Assembly: GCA_963995505.1 (NCBI GenBank)
Contig: OZ023180.1
Coordinates: forward strand, 1,612,501 to 1,676,500
Origin: Hypericum androsaemum
Lineage: Eukaryota > Streptophyta > Magnoliopsida > Malpighiales > Hypericaceae
DNA length: 64,000 nucleotides
Direction of reading: 5' to 3'
Below are positions 13,580 to 24,019 of this stretch, in pieces. Both the position numbers and the translations under genes were made by a program. Within the stretch, counting starts at the first letter, position 1; every line of letters begins with the position of its first letter. The notes beneath the pieces are model-generated. The model was not told where the DNA came from and did no database searches. It saw only the letters and a program-made list of their open reading frames with translations.

Positions 13580-13944
13580 GGTTTTTTTATAAGTAGAGAT
13601 TTTATTTATTACAAAAGATAAAAGATTATACCATAAAATCAAACATGTAAATAGAGATATTACACAAGGTGTAGAATGGCTCTTTACATATGTGATTCAA
13701 TATAAAATAATAAATCTTGATTACATAATGTCCTTGTTGTATTCGACCAGTAAATTCATTCGCGAGCATTGTAGAGGATGGAGTGAGTAATAACCTCATG
13801 GTTGGCTATTGCACCGTAAAATATAATAGCATTGTGATGACGCCATAATCTCCACATCACGGTACCAAAAAAAGCCAACCAAACTTTACCAATCGTTCCA
13901 CCTCGAACCAACCCCAACCAATTCGCAGGAGGCACTGTAAGTTA
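13580..13944 (-). mobile_element. 5'-truncated LINE with C-terminal ORF2 remnant
   Basis: Read on the minus strand, this encodes a tract with VWLAFFGTVMWRLWRHHNA, then IIFYGAIANHEVITHSIL and a stop, the style of the C-terminal end of plant L1-type reverse transcriptase ORFs. A short 3' UTR ends CTACTTATAAAAAAAC. Flanks TCGTGAGGT (13571-13579) and TCCTGAGGT (13945-13953) match 8 of 9 and mark a target-site duplication. Only the last part of the element was inserted. Confidence 0.75.
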
Positions 13945-14424
13945 TCCTGAGGTCATTTTTCTCGATATGTTCTAAGCCAAATCTTGACTATTGCATCGAC
14001 CTAAAAGTCTACTTCAAACCGAAGATTGGTGTACTGGTCTTAAAACTTGGTACAGCTGATCTTAAAAATGGTGTAGATTCTGCCGGGAAAAAATGTCTTC
14101 TGGCGACTGAATTCAAAGGTGTGTACCTCCATCAATTTATCACTACACCTTGTGTCATTTTTTTATAAGTAGATGTGTAAAATAGGAGTTATAATTCCTG
14201 TATAGCATATTAGGACTAGCCTCTTATAAATAACAAGGCAGGATTTATGGATTCTTTTTTTTATATAAGTAAAGTAAAGTATTATATTCCTCTAAAAAGT
14301 ACCATATAAAAGGAGTTACACTAAAGTGCATTGTTGGTGATACGAGATAGAAGCACATCATAGTCCAATGAAATGCATTATCTACGTACGCGAGGAAAAT
14401 ATAAATAATAACACCTAGCCACAT

Positions 14425-14515
14425 GCCAAAGGGCATGTAGCCTAGCGGCACAAGGCCTTATAAATTTCAAGAAGGTCCAAGGTTCAAGCATTGACGTGGT
14501 GTAAAAATTTACTTT
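14425..14515 (+). mobile_element. tRNA-derived SINE
   Basis: A 91-bp body carries a pol III A box (TAGCCTAGCGG, 14438-14448) and B box (GGTTCAAGCAT, 14481-14491), 32 nt apart. It is flanked by AACACCTAGCCACAT (14410-14424) and AACACTTAGCCACAT (14516-14530), identical at 14 of 15 positions. Boxes plus target-site duplication make a SINE insertion likely; it is shorter than most plant SINEs. Confidence 0.75.
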
Positions 14516-16508
14516 AACACTTAGCCACATATTTATACCAAAATGCTCCAAATTTACGGGGGATCATGGATTGTAGATTGGTTATTTTTTTCTTCTCGTT
14601 TCTCGAATACTTTGGAAAATATCGGGAGCTTTTGCATGCCATGTCAAACCCAATTGGATGGCCACATCCAACGTCGGTTTGCCAGCTCTACCTCCCTTCT
14701 TTCACCTCGCACATCCTGAATCATATCTCATCCAACTCCCAAGGTGGGAGAGGCATCCTTAAAAAGAGCTTTAATCGTAAAGCTGCGCACCAGGAGCTTC
14801 TTTAGCGTTGTAGCCTTGCTTGTCAGCTTTCTTGCCCGGGAGTGAATTTATGGATTCTTTTGGGGCTTTGACATGAGATGCAATAGTATAAGCAAGGAGG
14901 CTAGAGTGAGGTCGCCTCTCCAGATGTCTATTATTATTTTATACTCGACATATCATAGTAAAAGATCGTCTCACCCCCTATAAATGTAGCTATGTTGATC
15001 GAACGATAATATTTCTTTATTTAGATAAAGGACGTATTAAATCTCTTCTGTTGTCCCAACAAGTAAAACTCTATGAGAAAAAGAATTTATGACTTGTGTT
15101 ATTAGACTAAATATTTTAGCATTACTCGTAAGAGGAATACAAAAATAGTTGTAAGTTAGGCACATGTCCTTAAATGATCAATTTGAAAATTTCCAGTGCC
15201 CCAACCACATTAAAGGTCCTTCGTCTCCTATTATTGTGATAAACCGACGGTACTTCCTAAAAATAGTGCTGCCCACCTCAAAAAAGGGGGAATGTATAGT
15301 TGACTTGATTGTGTCACGTTTCTTTCTATAAAAAAATAAACGTACCATATCCACTATCATTTTTTTTCTCGATATTGTCTGGTATCTATAGTTTTAAGAT
15401 CTAAATTTTACACGAACTTTATGAAAATGAAAAAGCGTAAAAAGGTAAAAGGGGTCATGGTAATCATGATTACGGGCAATATGGACCGCTGTAGTTTCCT
15501 GGAAGCAAAAGATACGAACTTACCCAGATGATGCAAACAAAGAGGCTCTAAAAGAAATTTCAGTTGCGATTTGGATAAGTTGAGTTTTCCACCAGATACA
15601 ACTTCTTCAATTGTGGGAACATACACTCCCACTCTTCCCACCCACATTGTGAACAGAAACTATGAGAAAAGTTTAGTCACCAATGCACTAATTAATTTTA
15701 CCACTAATCGAATAGGATGATGATTCTTGCACCGTTTTCTTTTTTACTGTTCTAGGACTTGTATTTCGAACGAAACATGTATCACGTTTCATGAACACAC
15801 TAGATCATTTGATGATATTGAAACAAAATTGTCATGCTTTTATCCTATATTATAATTTTTATATGTAATAAACAACATTAAAAAAATATATCATAGTCGT
15901 CGATGTGAGAACCATGAGATATTTTTTTGGTTAAATTTTGGTCATTCACTAAATTAATTAATTTAAAGTAGATTAGAGTAAAATCTTTTTCATGAGATAT
16001 GTAGTATATGCTGAGAACATTCTCGGATGTGCAATAATGTTCAACGTACAATGATTTGGCAAGAGTTTAAACCTTTACAAGATATAATTTTTGGCGTAAA
16101 TAATTTATCTTTTAAAAAATAATGCTCAGCTCTTCCAGTTGGAGACTTTTACTAAAAACATGAGCTGAATACAGTTAAAGCGCATTGTGTATCAAGCACT
16201 ACACTATATTAATCTGAGAACATTATTTCCGAAATGATAGATACCGCCACCATGTTATTTATTTTATGTAAATCTGACACAATCCCTGATTTTTTTTATT
16301 TTGGTTTATAGCCAAATTCAATACATATGCATTTCATCGTTCTTTGATTTTTTAATATAAAAAAGTAGAATATGATAATCTCAAATCTGAAGGTCTCGTG
16401 TCGTCACCACTATTTTTATGTTAATGACTCCTTGGCTTGCAACCATCCATAATTTGTTTGTAAAGCAATTGGTTATTACTTATTAGCTGTTATGAACTTT
16501 TTTTCTAT

Positions 16509-16524
16509 TTTTTATAAGTAAAGT
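16509..16524 (-). mobile_element. Micro-insertion of a LINE 3' tip
   Basis: Sixteen nt (TTTTTATAAGTAAAGT) lie between AACTTTTTTTCTAT (16495-16508) and AACTATTTTTCTAT (16525-16538), 13 of 14 identical. The minus strand reads ACTTTACTTATAAAAA, matching the 3' end of the 63-kb LINE. Confidence 0.55.
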
Positions 16525-16865
16525 AACTATTTTTCTATACCATTTATTTCTAATTCATATTCTGCAGTCAATGATAATTGAATTTTCTTTTGTGTAAAAA
16601 TATCACCCATATTTACCGACAATATCATCTAGTGATGATATTTTTTAAGGTAAATTTTTACGATAATTACACCTTGCTAAGTGTATTATTATAAGTAAAG
16701 TAACTATTTTTTTAATATCATTTATTTCCAGTTCATAAATTAGACTCTGCGGTAAATGGTAATTGTGTTTTCTTTTGTGTAAAAATATCACCCATATTTA
16801 TCGATAATATTAAACTTTTAGATCATAATTTATAATTATACCTTACCAAAGGTTTTCGTCAATTC
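16512..16865. repeat. Diverged two-copy tandem duplication, period 177 bp
   Basis: Copies start at 16512 and 16689 with TTATAAGTAAAGTAACTATT. Both contain TTTTCTTTTGTGTAAAAATA and ATCACCCATATTTA. The duplication includes the LINE tip at 16509-16524, so it came after that insertion. Confidence 0.75.
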
Positions 16866-17954
16866 GCAACGACTTGTACCATCATGCTAAATACTTTTAG
16901 TAATTAGTGATGACATTGTTCTAACTTATACGCAGCTCAAATCTGAATTAGTCTAATATTTGGATAATCATTCTTTAAACGTCGCTTTATGGAGAGGCCA
17001 GGTCGGTAGATTCAATAATGGATAGAGGATTTATTTTACAACAAGAAAATGACGAAAAAAATATTACGGGCGATGCGCGGAAGTGCGTGGTCGTTCTCTT
17101 TTGTCTCCCTTCATTTCCTTTTCCCCGATGGTAGTGCTCCACGATGTCAGACCCACCACGGCATCTTCCATAAACGACAGGAACTTTCTAAACAGTGATC
17201 TCTTCAAAACCGTTTACTATTCTAAAATTTATTAAATCTACTAATTTGGATTAGACAAAAAATTACAGCAATCACGTATATATATAATTCATTTAAAATA
17301 TTTTTTTATAAGTAAAATTTTTTCGTGACCATGATTTAAATTCTGGTCACTTCTCACCTAACTTTTCTTTTATACTATTAGACCAAGTGCTCCTTGGTTC
17401 AAATTTAAAATATCCAATTATCTACTTATGATAATACAATTTGCACTCATTGATCTATGCGTTGGGTATAAGAACTTGGCAGGCATTCATTACCAAAAAC
17501 TGGTTACCAGTAAGCTCGGAAAAATGTGGGAACAAATATGTTTCTTCTCTTGAATTGTTAGGAATTTTTTTTCAAAAAATACAAATTTCCTAGGTGCAAT
17601 TAAAGTACGACAAGTGTACCACTCATCTACACTACACCTAGCTAGCTATCCCACTCTCTGCCCTTCCATTCCTCAGAAAGAAAAGGGCAAAGTAATCAGC
17701 CTAAAATTAACATATAATTAGGATATGGAAAACTTAACAGTTACATGACGAAATATCGGCTAAATTTCAGGTACTTTTGTACCCAAATTATACCAACTCA
17801 AAGATAACATTTATAATATCTTTCGGCCACCTAAATGTTCTTTTTACTCTGTACTCTTACGGAGTTCGAATCATATTTAGGAATAATATTTTCATCAATG
17901 AGACTTGAATCTGATATATCTTTAAAAATTTTTTTAATGGCTGGACCAACTCTC

Positions 17955-19159
17955 TTTTTTTTTGTGACACCAAAATAATTCTCCATGGAAGGATACATCG
18001 AAAGTACCAGATAATGTCTATCAGCATATACCAAAGTGATAGATGTTATCTGAATATAACCGCCAAAGTATTTCCAAAAATACAAAGCCAAAAAGCCCTA
18101 AGGTTAACCAAGAAAAACCAAATATACACCAAATGTAGGGCAAACAAAACCAAAGAACCTCACAAATAGATAAAGTTATGGAGGTTCGAAAGACCAAGAA
18201 TGGTCCGTACCACAAGCAGCTTCTTTGATTACTTGGAGAGAGGCCCATCACAACCGCAAGTCTCCAAGCCTCAGCCAAAAGTTTCGCACGAAGAGCCTCG
18301 TCTTGCTCCTCCATATCGGTGATAATCGACCCTAGGAAAGGCTCTATCTTCGGGAACTTAGGCGGCTTGATTTTCACTTTCCGCAATGGATAGGTCAAAA
18401 GGGCCGCATTTTTTTCGTTAACCGCCTTTCGTAGAAACTTGAACGTGCTAGAGTCAGGAGAAACAGATTGCCCATGGTGACCCGCCTTCGCGCAGCAAGA
18501 GGCTGTGATTTTGCCTCAACCACCACCCCATCCGAAGCGTCAAACAGGAGCTGGTGAAACCAATCATCCAGTGAATCGTGATCAAGAGCGACCTCAGTAA
18601 CATCCACAACCCCTTTGCCAACTTCAAGATCAACTGGAAGCTGCACTTCAGGCACAAACTCAGCAGCTAGAGGCTGCCAAATAGCCCCTTCCACAACAGT
18701 GATGGGCTGTACAACGGGCACCACTTCAGCGGAGGCGGGAGGCTGCAAGTCAGCAGAAACTATAGGGACCGACTCCACACCACACTCCTCCGACATAACC
18801 ACAGCAACAGAGGAGGGAGGGACCTCAATACTAACTCCACAATCTCCAACACGATCAACATCATCAACACAACACACATAATCAGAAACAAGCAAGGTGC
18901 CAGCCACAACAACATCAAAAGAATCAGGGACAACAGACGGGGCATGCAGAACAGCTGCCCGACAACTGGAAAGATTCCTATCAATATCACTGAAATCACC
19001 GCACACAGAGTCCGGCAAATCGCCAACCTCACAAAAAGCAACCTCATCAATTCTTAACTCCTTACCAACCTTCAGGTTGATGGCCCGACTCACTCGATCC
19101 AAACAAGTCGAAGAGATAAGCACGAAAGCCACATCTAGTCGTTTCCAACTAGACGTGAG
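17955..19159 (-). mobile_element. LINE-derived element with ORF1-like frames, 14-bp TSD
   Basis: Perfect 14-bp duplications, CTGGACCAACTCTC, lie at 17941-17954 and 19160-19173. The minus-strand element ends in nine A directly at the left copy. Two frames remain: 19159-18395 (ISSTCLDRVSRAINLKVGKE, then acidic Ser/Val-rich sequence) and, shifted, 18398-18200 (DEALRAKLLAEAWRLAVVMG). They resemble ORF1-type, DUF4283-associated proteins of plant LINEs; this match is tentative. The 3' UTR (about 18130-17955) has long similarity to the plus-strand LINE tail at 63240-63422 (shared CTTAGTTGACCTTAGGGCTT-type and AGACATTATCT blocks). No reverse-transcriptase sequence lies between ORF1 and the 3' UTR. 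Confidence 0.85.
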
Positions 19160-19363
19160 CTGGACCAACTCTCATTTCTTAAAAAAGAAATGATAGCACT
19201 CATTCTAATACTATTCTTTAGAAGAATTTATTTTTGAAATTCTCTAATGCATTATAATCAATATGATAGCACCGTGACGACGGCCTAAATGTTGACTCAA
19301 AGCGTATGGTAAGTTTTCTCCTTTTCAACAAAAGGTCAGTCTCTTCGGGGTTTGACGACACGC

Positions 19364-19408
19364 CACGTGTACGACGCGCTTGGTCTACCTTTTGCGCTCC
19401 TATATATA
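19364..19408 (+). promoter_or_regulatory. SULTR promoter: G-box and TATA box
   Basis: CACGTG (19364-19369) is a perfect G-box, a site for bZIP or bHLH factors. TATATATA (19401-19408) is a good TATA box, placing transcription start near 19435 and a 5' UTR of about 105 nt before the ATG at 19541. Confidence 0.65.
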
Positions 19409-19540
19409 CCTCACTTGGCCCAAGCCAACTTCAAGGAGATGAGCCAAGCTCGATAGCAAAACACAATCTCATAAGATAGTATATATCAGATATTACTACG
19501 CCTCGAACCTAAATTAATCCCGATCGCAGATTCTGATCAA

Positions 19541-22500
19541 ATGGGCAACACCGACTACGAATGCCCACACAGAGTAGCAATACCTCCGGCCAAACCATTC
19601 TTGAACTCCCTTGGGTCAGGCTTGAAGGAGACCTTCTTCCCCGACGACCCTTTTAGGCAATTCAAGAACCAGCCTCTATCTAAAAAGCTGGTGTTAGGGT
19701 TGCAGTACTTTGTACCATTCCTGGAATGGGCTCCTCGATACACACTTGAGTACTTCAAAGCTGACCTTATTGCAGGAATTACTATTGCCAGTCTAGCTGT
19801 TCCTCAAGGGATCAGCTACGCCAATTTGGCTAGCTTGCCTCCAATTATCGGACTCTGTAAGTAAAACAAGGCGTAAAAATGAACTAACGGAAGTCCAGTT
19901 TTCGATTGGTTTCGAGAAAACTAATGAGAATTAATTTTTATGGGGTGCTAGATTCAAGTTTTGTGCCGCCATTGGTGTATGCGATGTTGGGGAGCTCGAG
20001 AGATGTGGCAGTGGGAACAGTGGCAGTTGCTTCTCTTCTCATATCTTCCATGCTTGGGAAGGAAGTCAACCCTTACCACAACACTAAGGAGTATGTTCAG
20101 TTGACTCTGACCGCCACCTTTTTCTCTGGGGTTCTTCAAGCTGGTCTTGGCTTTCTGAGGTCAGCCTCAACTAGAATCTCTATTTTTTTCTGGTGGATAT
20201 ATATAAATATATATGTATATATGATGATTATGATTCAAATTTGTTGTAATTTATGACGCTGGTCTTACAAAGTAGAATTCTGTTGATTTAAATATTGTCA
20301 TTCGGTATGTATGTTGTGACCACCATAATTTACTTGTCATCTCAAAAATTAACAAAATATTATACTTGGATTATTAATACGAAAATTGAAGTGCAAATAT
20401 TAATTTTCGGTTGCAGGCTGGGATTTATCGTGGACTTCTTGTCTCATGCAACAATAGTGGGTTTTATGGGAGGAGCAGCCACAATTGTTTGTCTTCAACA
20501 ACTAAAGGGAATTGTTGGGATAGCCCACTTCACACACAAGACCGATGTTGTATCTGTTATGAAGTCCATTTTTAGCCAAACACACAAGGTATATACAGCT
20601 CATGCCTAATTCCGACATGAACTAAACTAGTATAGCCATTCTCGGACACAAAAGAGAACAGAATTATAAGCTTCCGATTGCACTTGGTCTATCGAAAATT
20701 ATATTATTTATACATTGTAGTTATTTCACTACAATTATATTGTCATGTGTTTATCTAAAATGGAACTTGGTGGTGGCGGTGGTTTGTTTCAGTGGAGATG
20801 GGAAAGTGGAGTCCTGGGTTTTTGTTTCCTAGCGTTTCTCCTCGTTGCAAGACACTTGGTAAGTACGCAATCTTCTTAATTGATCTTAATCTATCTCTCA
20901 ACTATTCACTAATCTTAATTATATAATTTTTATCTCTTACTTGATCTTAATCTATCTCTCAACTATTCACTAATCTTAATTATATTCTCTTAATTGATCT
21001 TAATCTGTCTCTCAACTATGCACCACTTTTTGGCACTTGGGCCTGTCGTTTAAGGTGATGCAGTTTTGGGATTTTTCAGGGGCTTACTTAAAGGTGGGCT
21101 TTTAGTTAGATTTAAATTGGAGTTTTAGTTTTTATTAATTAAGGGGCTAAGAGAATGACGGTGTATAATTAAATTTAGCGATAATAATGTCAAGATAAAG
21201 TCATTCTCTATTGAGGTACTCTTTTCCTACCACAATTTTATCGAGAAGGAGTTTTAACGAGTCCGACAATCGTAATCTCGCAAGAGGAAATTCCACAAGT
21301 TGTAAAATAATAAACCAATAAAGTCTACATATCAAAACAACTATTCAATAATCTTAATTAAATAGATTTGTATCTCTTAATTGATCCGATTGGTGCCTCA
21401 ATTTAGAGCAAGAAGAAGCCACGCCTCTTCTGGATAAATGCAACGGCGCCCCTCATCTCTGTTGTTCTTGGAAGCCTTCTTGTTTACTCCACTCACGCCG
21501 AGAAACATGGAGTTCAAGTGGTAAGCTTCCCCTTCACTAATAGGCCTTAACTAAACATATGTATGTAGTTCTAATTTTTTCATAAAGCATTCGCGTGAAA
21601 TAGTTGACTGAATCACTTTATCACATTTGAAAAATATTATTCAACGTGAATCTATTTTAGTCCACTTAAAATTGGCCTGGCCGGGCGCTTATATAATTGG
21701 GCCGTTTTCTAATTGTCAAGCAGGTCAGATGGGCCTTGGGCTACTTACTATTCAATACTACTACGGGTTTGAGCTGGCCTCTTAACATTTTGCGGGGAAT
21801 TTTTTGTAATGGCAATTTTCAGATTGGTCACTTGAAGAAAGGACTAAACCCACTCTCGCTCCAGTTGGCCTTCGGGTCTCCGCACCTGATGACGGCCATC
21901 AAAGTCGGCGTCATCACCGGCATCATAGCTCTTGCCGTAAGCCTCAGTCGAGCATGGTCAGACCTACTTAGGAATAGCATTAAGGTATAATCAAATATAT
22001 GTGGTAAATGGCAGGAAGGAGTAGCAGTGGGAAGGAGCTTTGCCATGTTCAAGAACTATCATATCGACGGCAACAAAGAGATGATAGCATTCGGGATGAT
22101 GAACATTACAGGCTCATTGACTTCTTGCTATCTAACCTCAGGTAATCCTACCCTTTTTGGGACCAAATTTTGACGAACAATTCGACTTTTTTCGTAACGA
22201 GCGTCTTCCATTCGACTATCTATCGCAGGGCCATTCTCGAGAACTGCGGTAAACTTTAATGCAGGATGCAAGAGTGCGGTGTCTAACATAGTAATGGCGT
22301 TAGCTGTTATGATCACGTTGTTATTCCTGACACCATTGTTCCATTACACGCCTCTGGTGGTCCTTTCCTGCATCATTATAAGTGCCATGGTTGGCCTGAT
22401 CGACTACCAGGCAGCCATTCATCTCTGGGAGGTTGATAAGTTCGATTTCCTCATCTGCATAAGCTCGTACCTTGGTGTCGTCTTTGGAAGCATCGAGATC

Positions 22501-23394
22501 GGGTTGATCATTGCTGTAAGCAATGCTCATCTCTTTAACATGTTGCTGAAGTTTTGCACGACAGCAACGCTGATGCGTGATCGAATTTTCTACAGGTCAC
22601 AATTTCTATGTTCAGGTTGCTCTTATTCATAGCAAGGCCACAGACTTCTGCGCTAGGCAACATCCGAAACTCGACGATCTACAGAAGTATGGATCAATAC
22701 GCGAATGCTGACAATGTCCCAGGAGTTCTCATCCTTCAGATTGATGCACCTATTTACTTTTCCAATGCCAATTACTTGAGGGAGAGGTATGCAAAAACAT
22801 CGACTAGAGATTCAAATCCCGTCACTGTTAATTGATCATCCGTCAAGCCTCAAACTTTGTCAATTATGTTTTCCAGGATCACCAGATGGATATATGAAGA
22901 GGAAGACAGGATAAAATCTACTGGAGGATCCAGCTTACACTATGTTATTCTAGACATGAGTGGTCAGTACTATTAGTTCATCAGTTTCAGGCATGAAAAG
23001 AACAATATTAGTATTGATCCATAACGCTTCAATCCCGTTCGACTTGCAGCTGTTGGAAGCATAGACACTAGCGGGATCAGCATGCTTGAAGAGACTAAGA
23101 AGAACACCGACAGGAAAAATCTCAAAGTATGAGCTAACTCTCAACTTTCTTACCTTTGCAACTTACCTCTGATATTAGCATGCCGATACCAAGTTTTCAT
23201 CATTGCTTCTATATCTGCAGCTAGTACTGGCAAACCCAAAAAGTGAGGTGATCAAGAAACTATACAAATCAAAGTTCATCGATACAATTGGCCAAGAATG
23301 GATCTATCTCACAGTGGGAGAGGCAGTAGCAGCATGCAACTTCATGTTACATGCATGCAAGTTCAATCTCGAGGACCCACAAGAAAGCGTGTGA
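19541..23394 (+). CDS. SULTR3;1: Group 3 sulfate transporter (SULTR3;1-like)
   Basis: Twelve exons join in frame: 19541-19856, 19952-20159, 20417-20588, 20793-20858, 21407-21520, 21823-21936, 22015-22141, 22229-22515, 22596-22786, 22877-22962, 23050-23126 and 23221-23394 (643 aa), all GT-AG. The N-terminus has PDDPFRQFKNQ. About twelve membrane segments follow, including the SulP signature (GITIASLAVPQGISYANLA) and FVDFLSHATIVGFMGGA-type residues. A C-terminal STAS domain lies around residues 510-630 (VILDMSAVGSIDTSGISML). Group 3 SULTRs of plants are linked to plastid-envelope sulfate uptake and seed sulfate handling; direct transport evidence varies by member. The N-terminus favours SULTR3;1 over 3;2, but a tree is needed. 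No frame breaks were seen; a G-box lies in the promoter. Confidence 0.95.
20880..21040 (+). repeat. Tandem repeat in SULTR intron 4
   Basis: The string TTGATCTTAATCTATCTCTC starts at 20880 and 20941, and again with one change at 20994 (period 61, then 53). A partial fourth copy lies near 21340-21390. It is intronic and does not touch the splice sites. Confidence 0.75.
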
Positions 23395-24019
23395 TCACTG
23401 ACCAAAAATTGTAACTGCAAGCTGGATGGTGTTATGTCTAATGCATATAGATAGTGTAGTTAATAGTTAATGCAATGGGTAGAGCTAATGAAGCATCAAT
23501 CCCCCTTAGTTCTATTCAATCCATAATTATGGATGGTACGATTGAACCAAGGGGTGTTAGCGAAGTACTAAGTAACATACTGACACTAGTATGTCAGGTA
23601 TGATTTCCAAGAGGTTTGTGATATTGTCCGTTCTTGTCAAAAGAAGAATTAGATTCTATAAACTGCACTTCTGCTAGAGAACAAATATTATTACTGCACT
23701 TAATATAGAGGCTCCAAAGACTTATCAAGAAATCAATCTTCCCAAGTTCAATTTCAACAAACTCAAAACTATACAAGCAACCTCTCACACGTGAAGCTGG
23801 GAATCAATAACAAGCCATGGCAACCTAGTAGTAGGCAAACTTGCAAATCAGAAACTAAAATTCAAATCTCAACTCTTGCAAATCGAAGCTAGCGTAGAGC
23901 TCATCACTAGCACTTAATCAACCTGGGCAGCTATTCCAATGACAAAGATCAACAACGCACGCAAGGCCATCATGATACTGTCTATTTAGCAACTCATGCA
24001 CAAGCCTCAGATTAAGTGC
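23395..24019. other. Convergent 3' flanks
   Basis: Contains the 3' UTR of the sulfate transporter (plus strand) and the downstream side of the TPR3-like pseudogene (minus strand). No other feature was seen. Confidence 0.5.

Larger units (their letters stand above)
14531..17940. other. Gene desert, AT-rich
   Basis: No reading frame here resembles a known protein. It contains a 177-bp-period tandem duplication and a micro-insertion, listed separately, and several copies of TTTATAAGTAAA near 17290, probably further LINE 3' tips. Confidence 0.5.

Noticed and set aside
14566..14805. 79-codon plus-strand frame
   Set aside because: No recognisable domain, AT-rich start and no splice or promoter support.
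17281..17330. TTTTTTTATAAGTAAAATTTTTT as another micro-insertion
   Set aside because: Flanks are only A/T runs, so a duplication cannot be told from low complexity.
17380..17420. Possible tRNA or SINE B box (GGTTCAAATTTAA)
   Set aside because: No A box at proper spacing and no flanking duplication.
18615..19193. Plus-strand Thr/Ser-rich open frames
   Set aside because: They are antisense to the ORF1-like frame of the LINE-derived element at 17955-19159.
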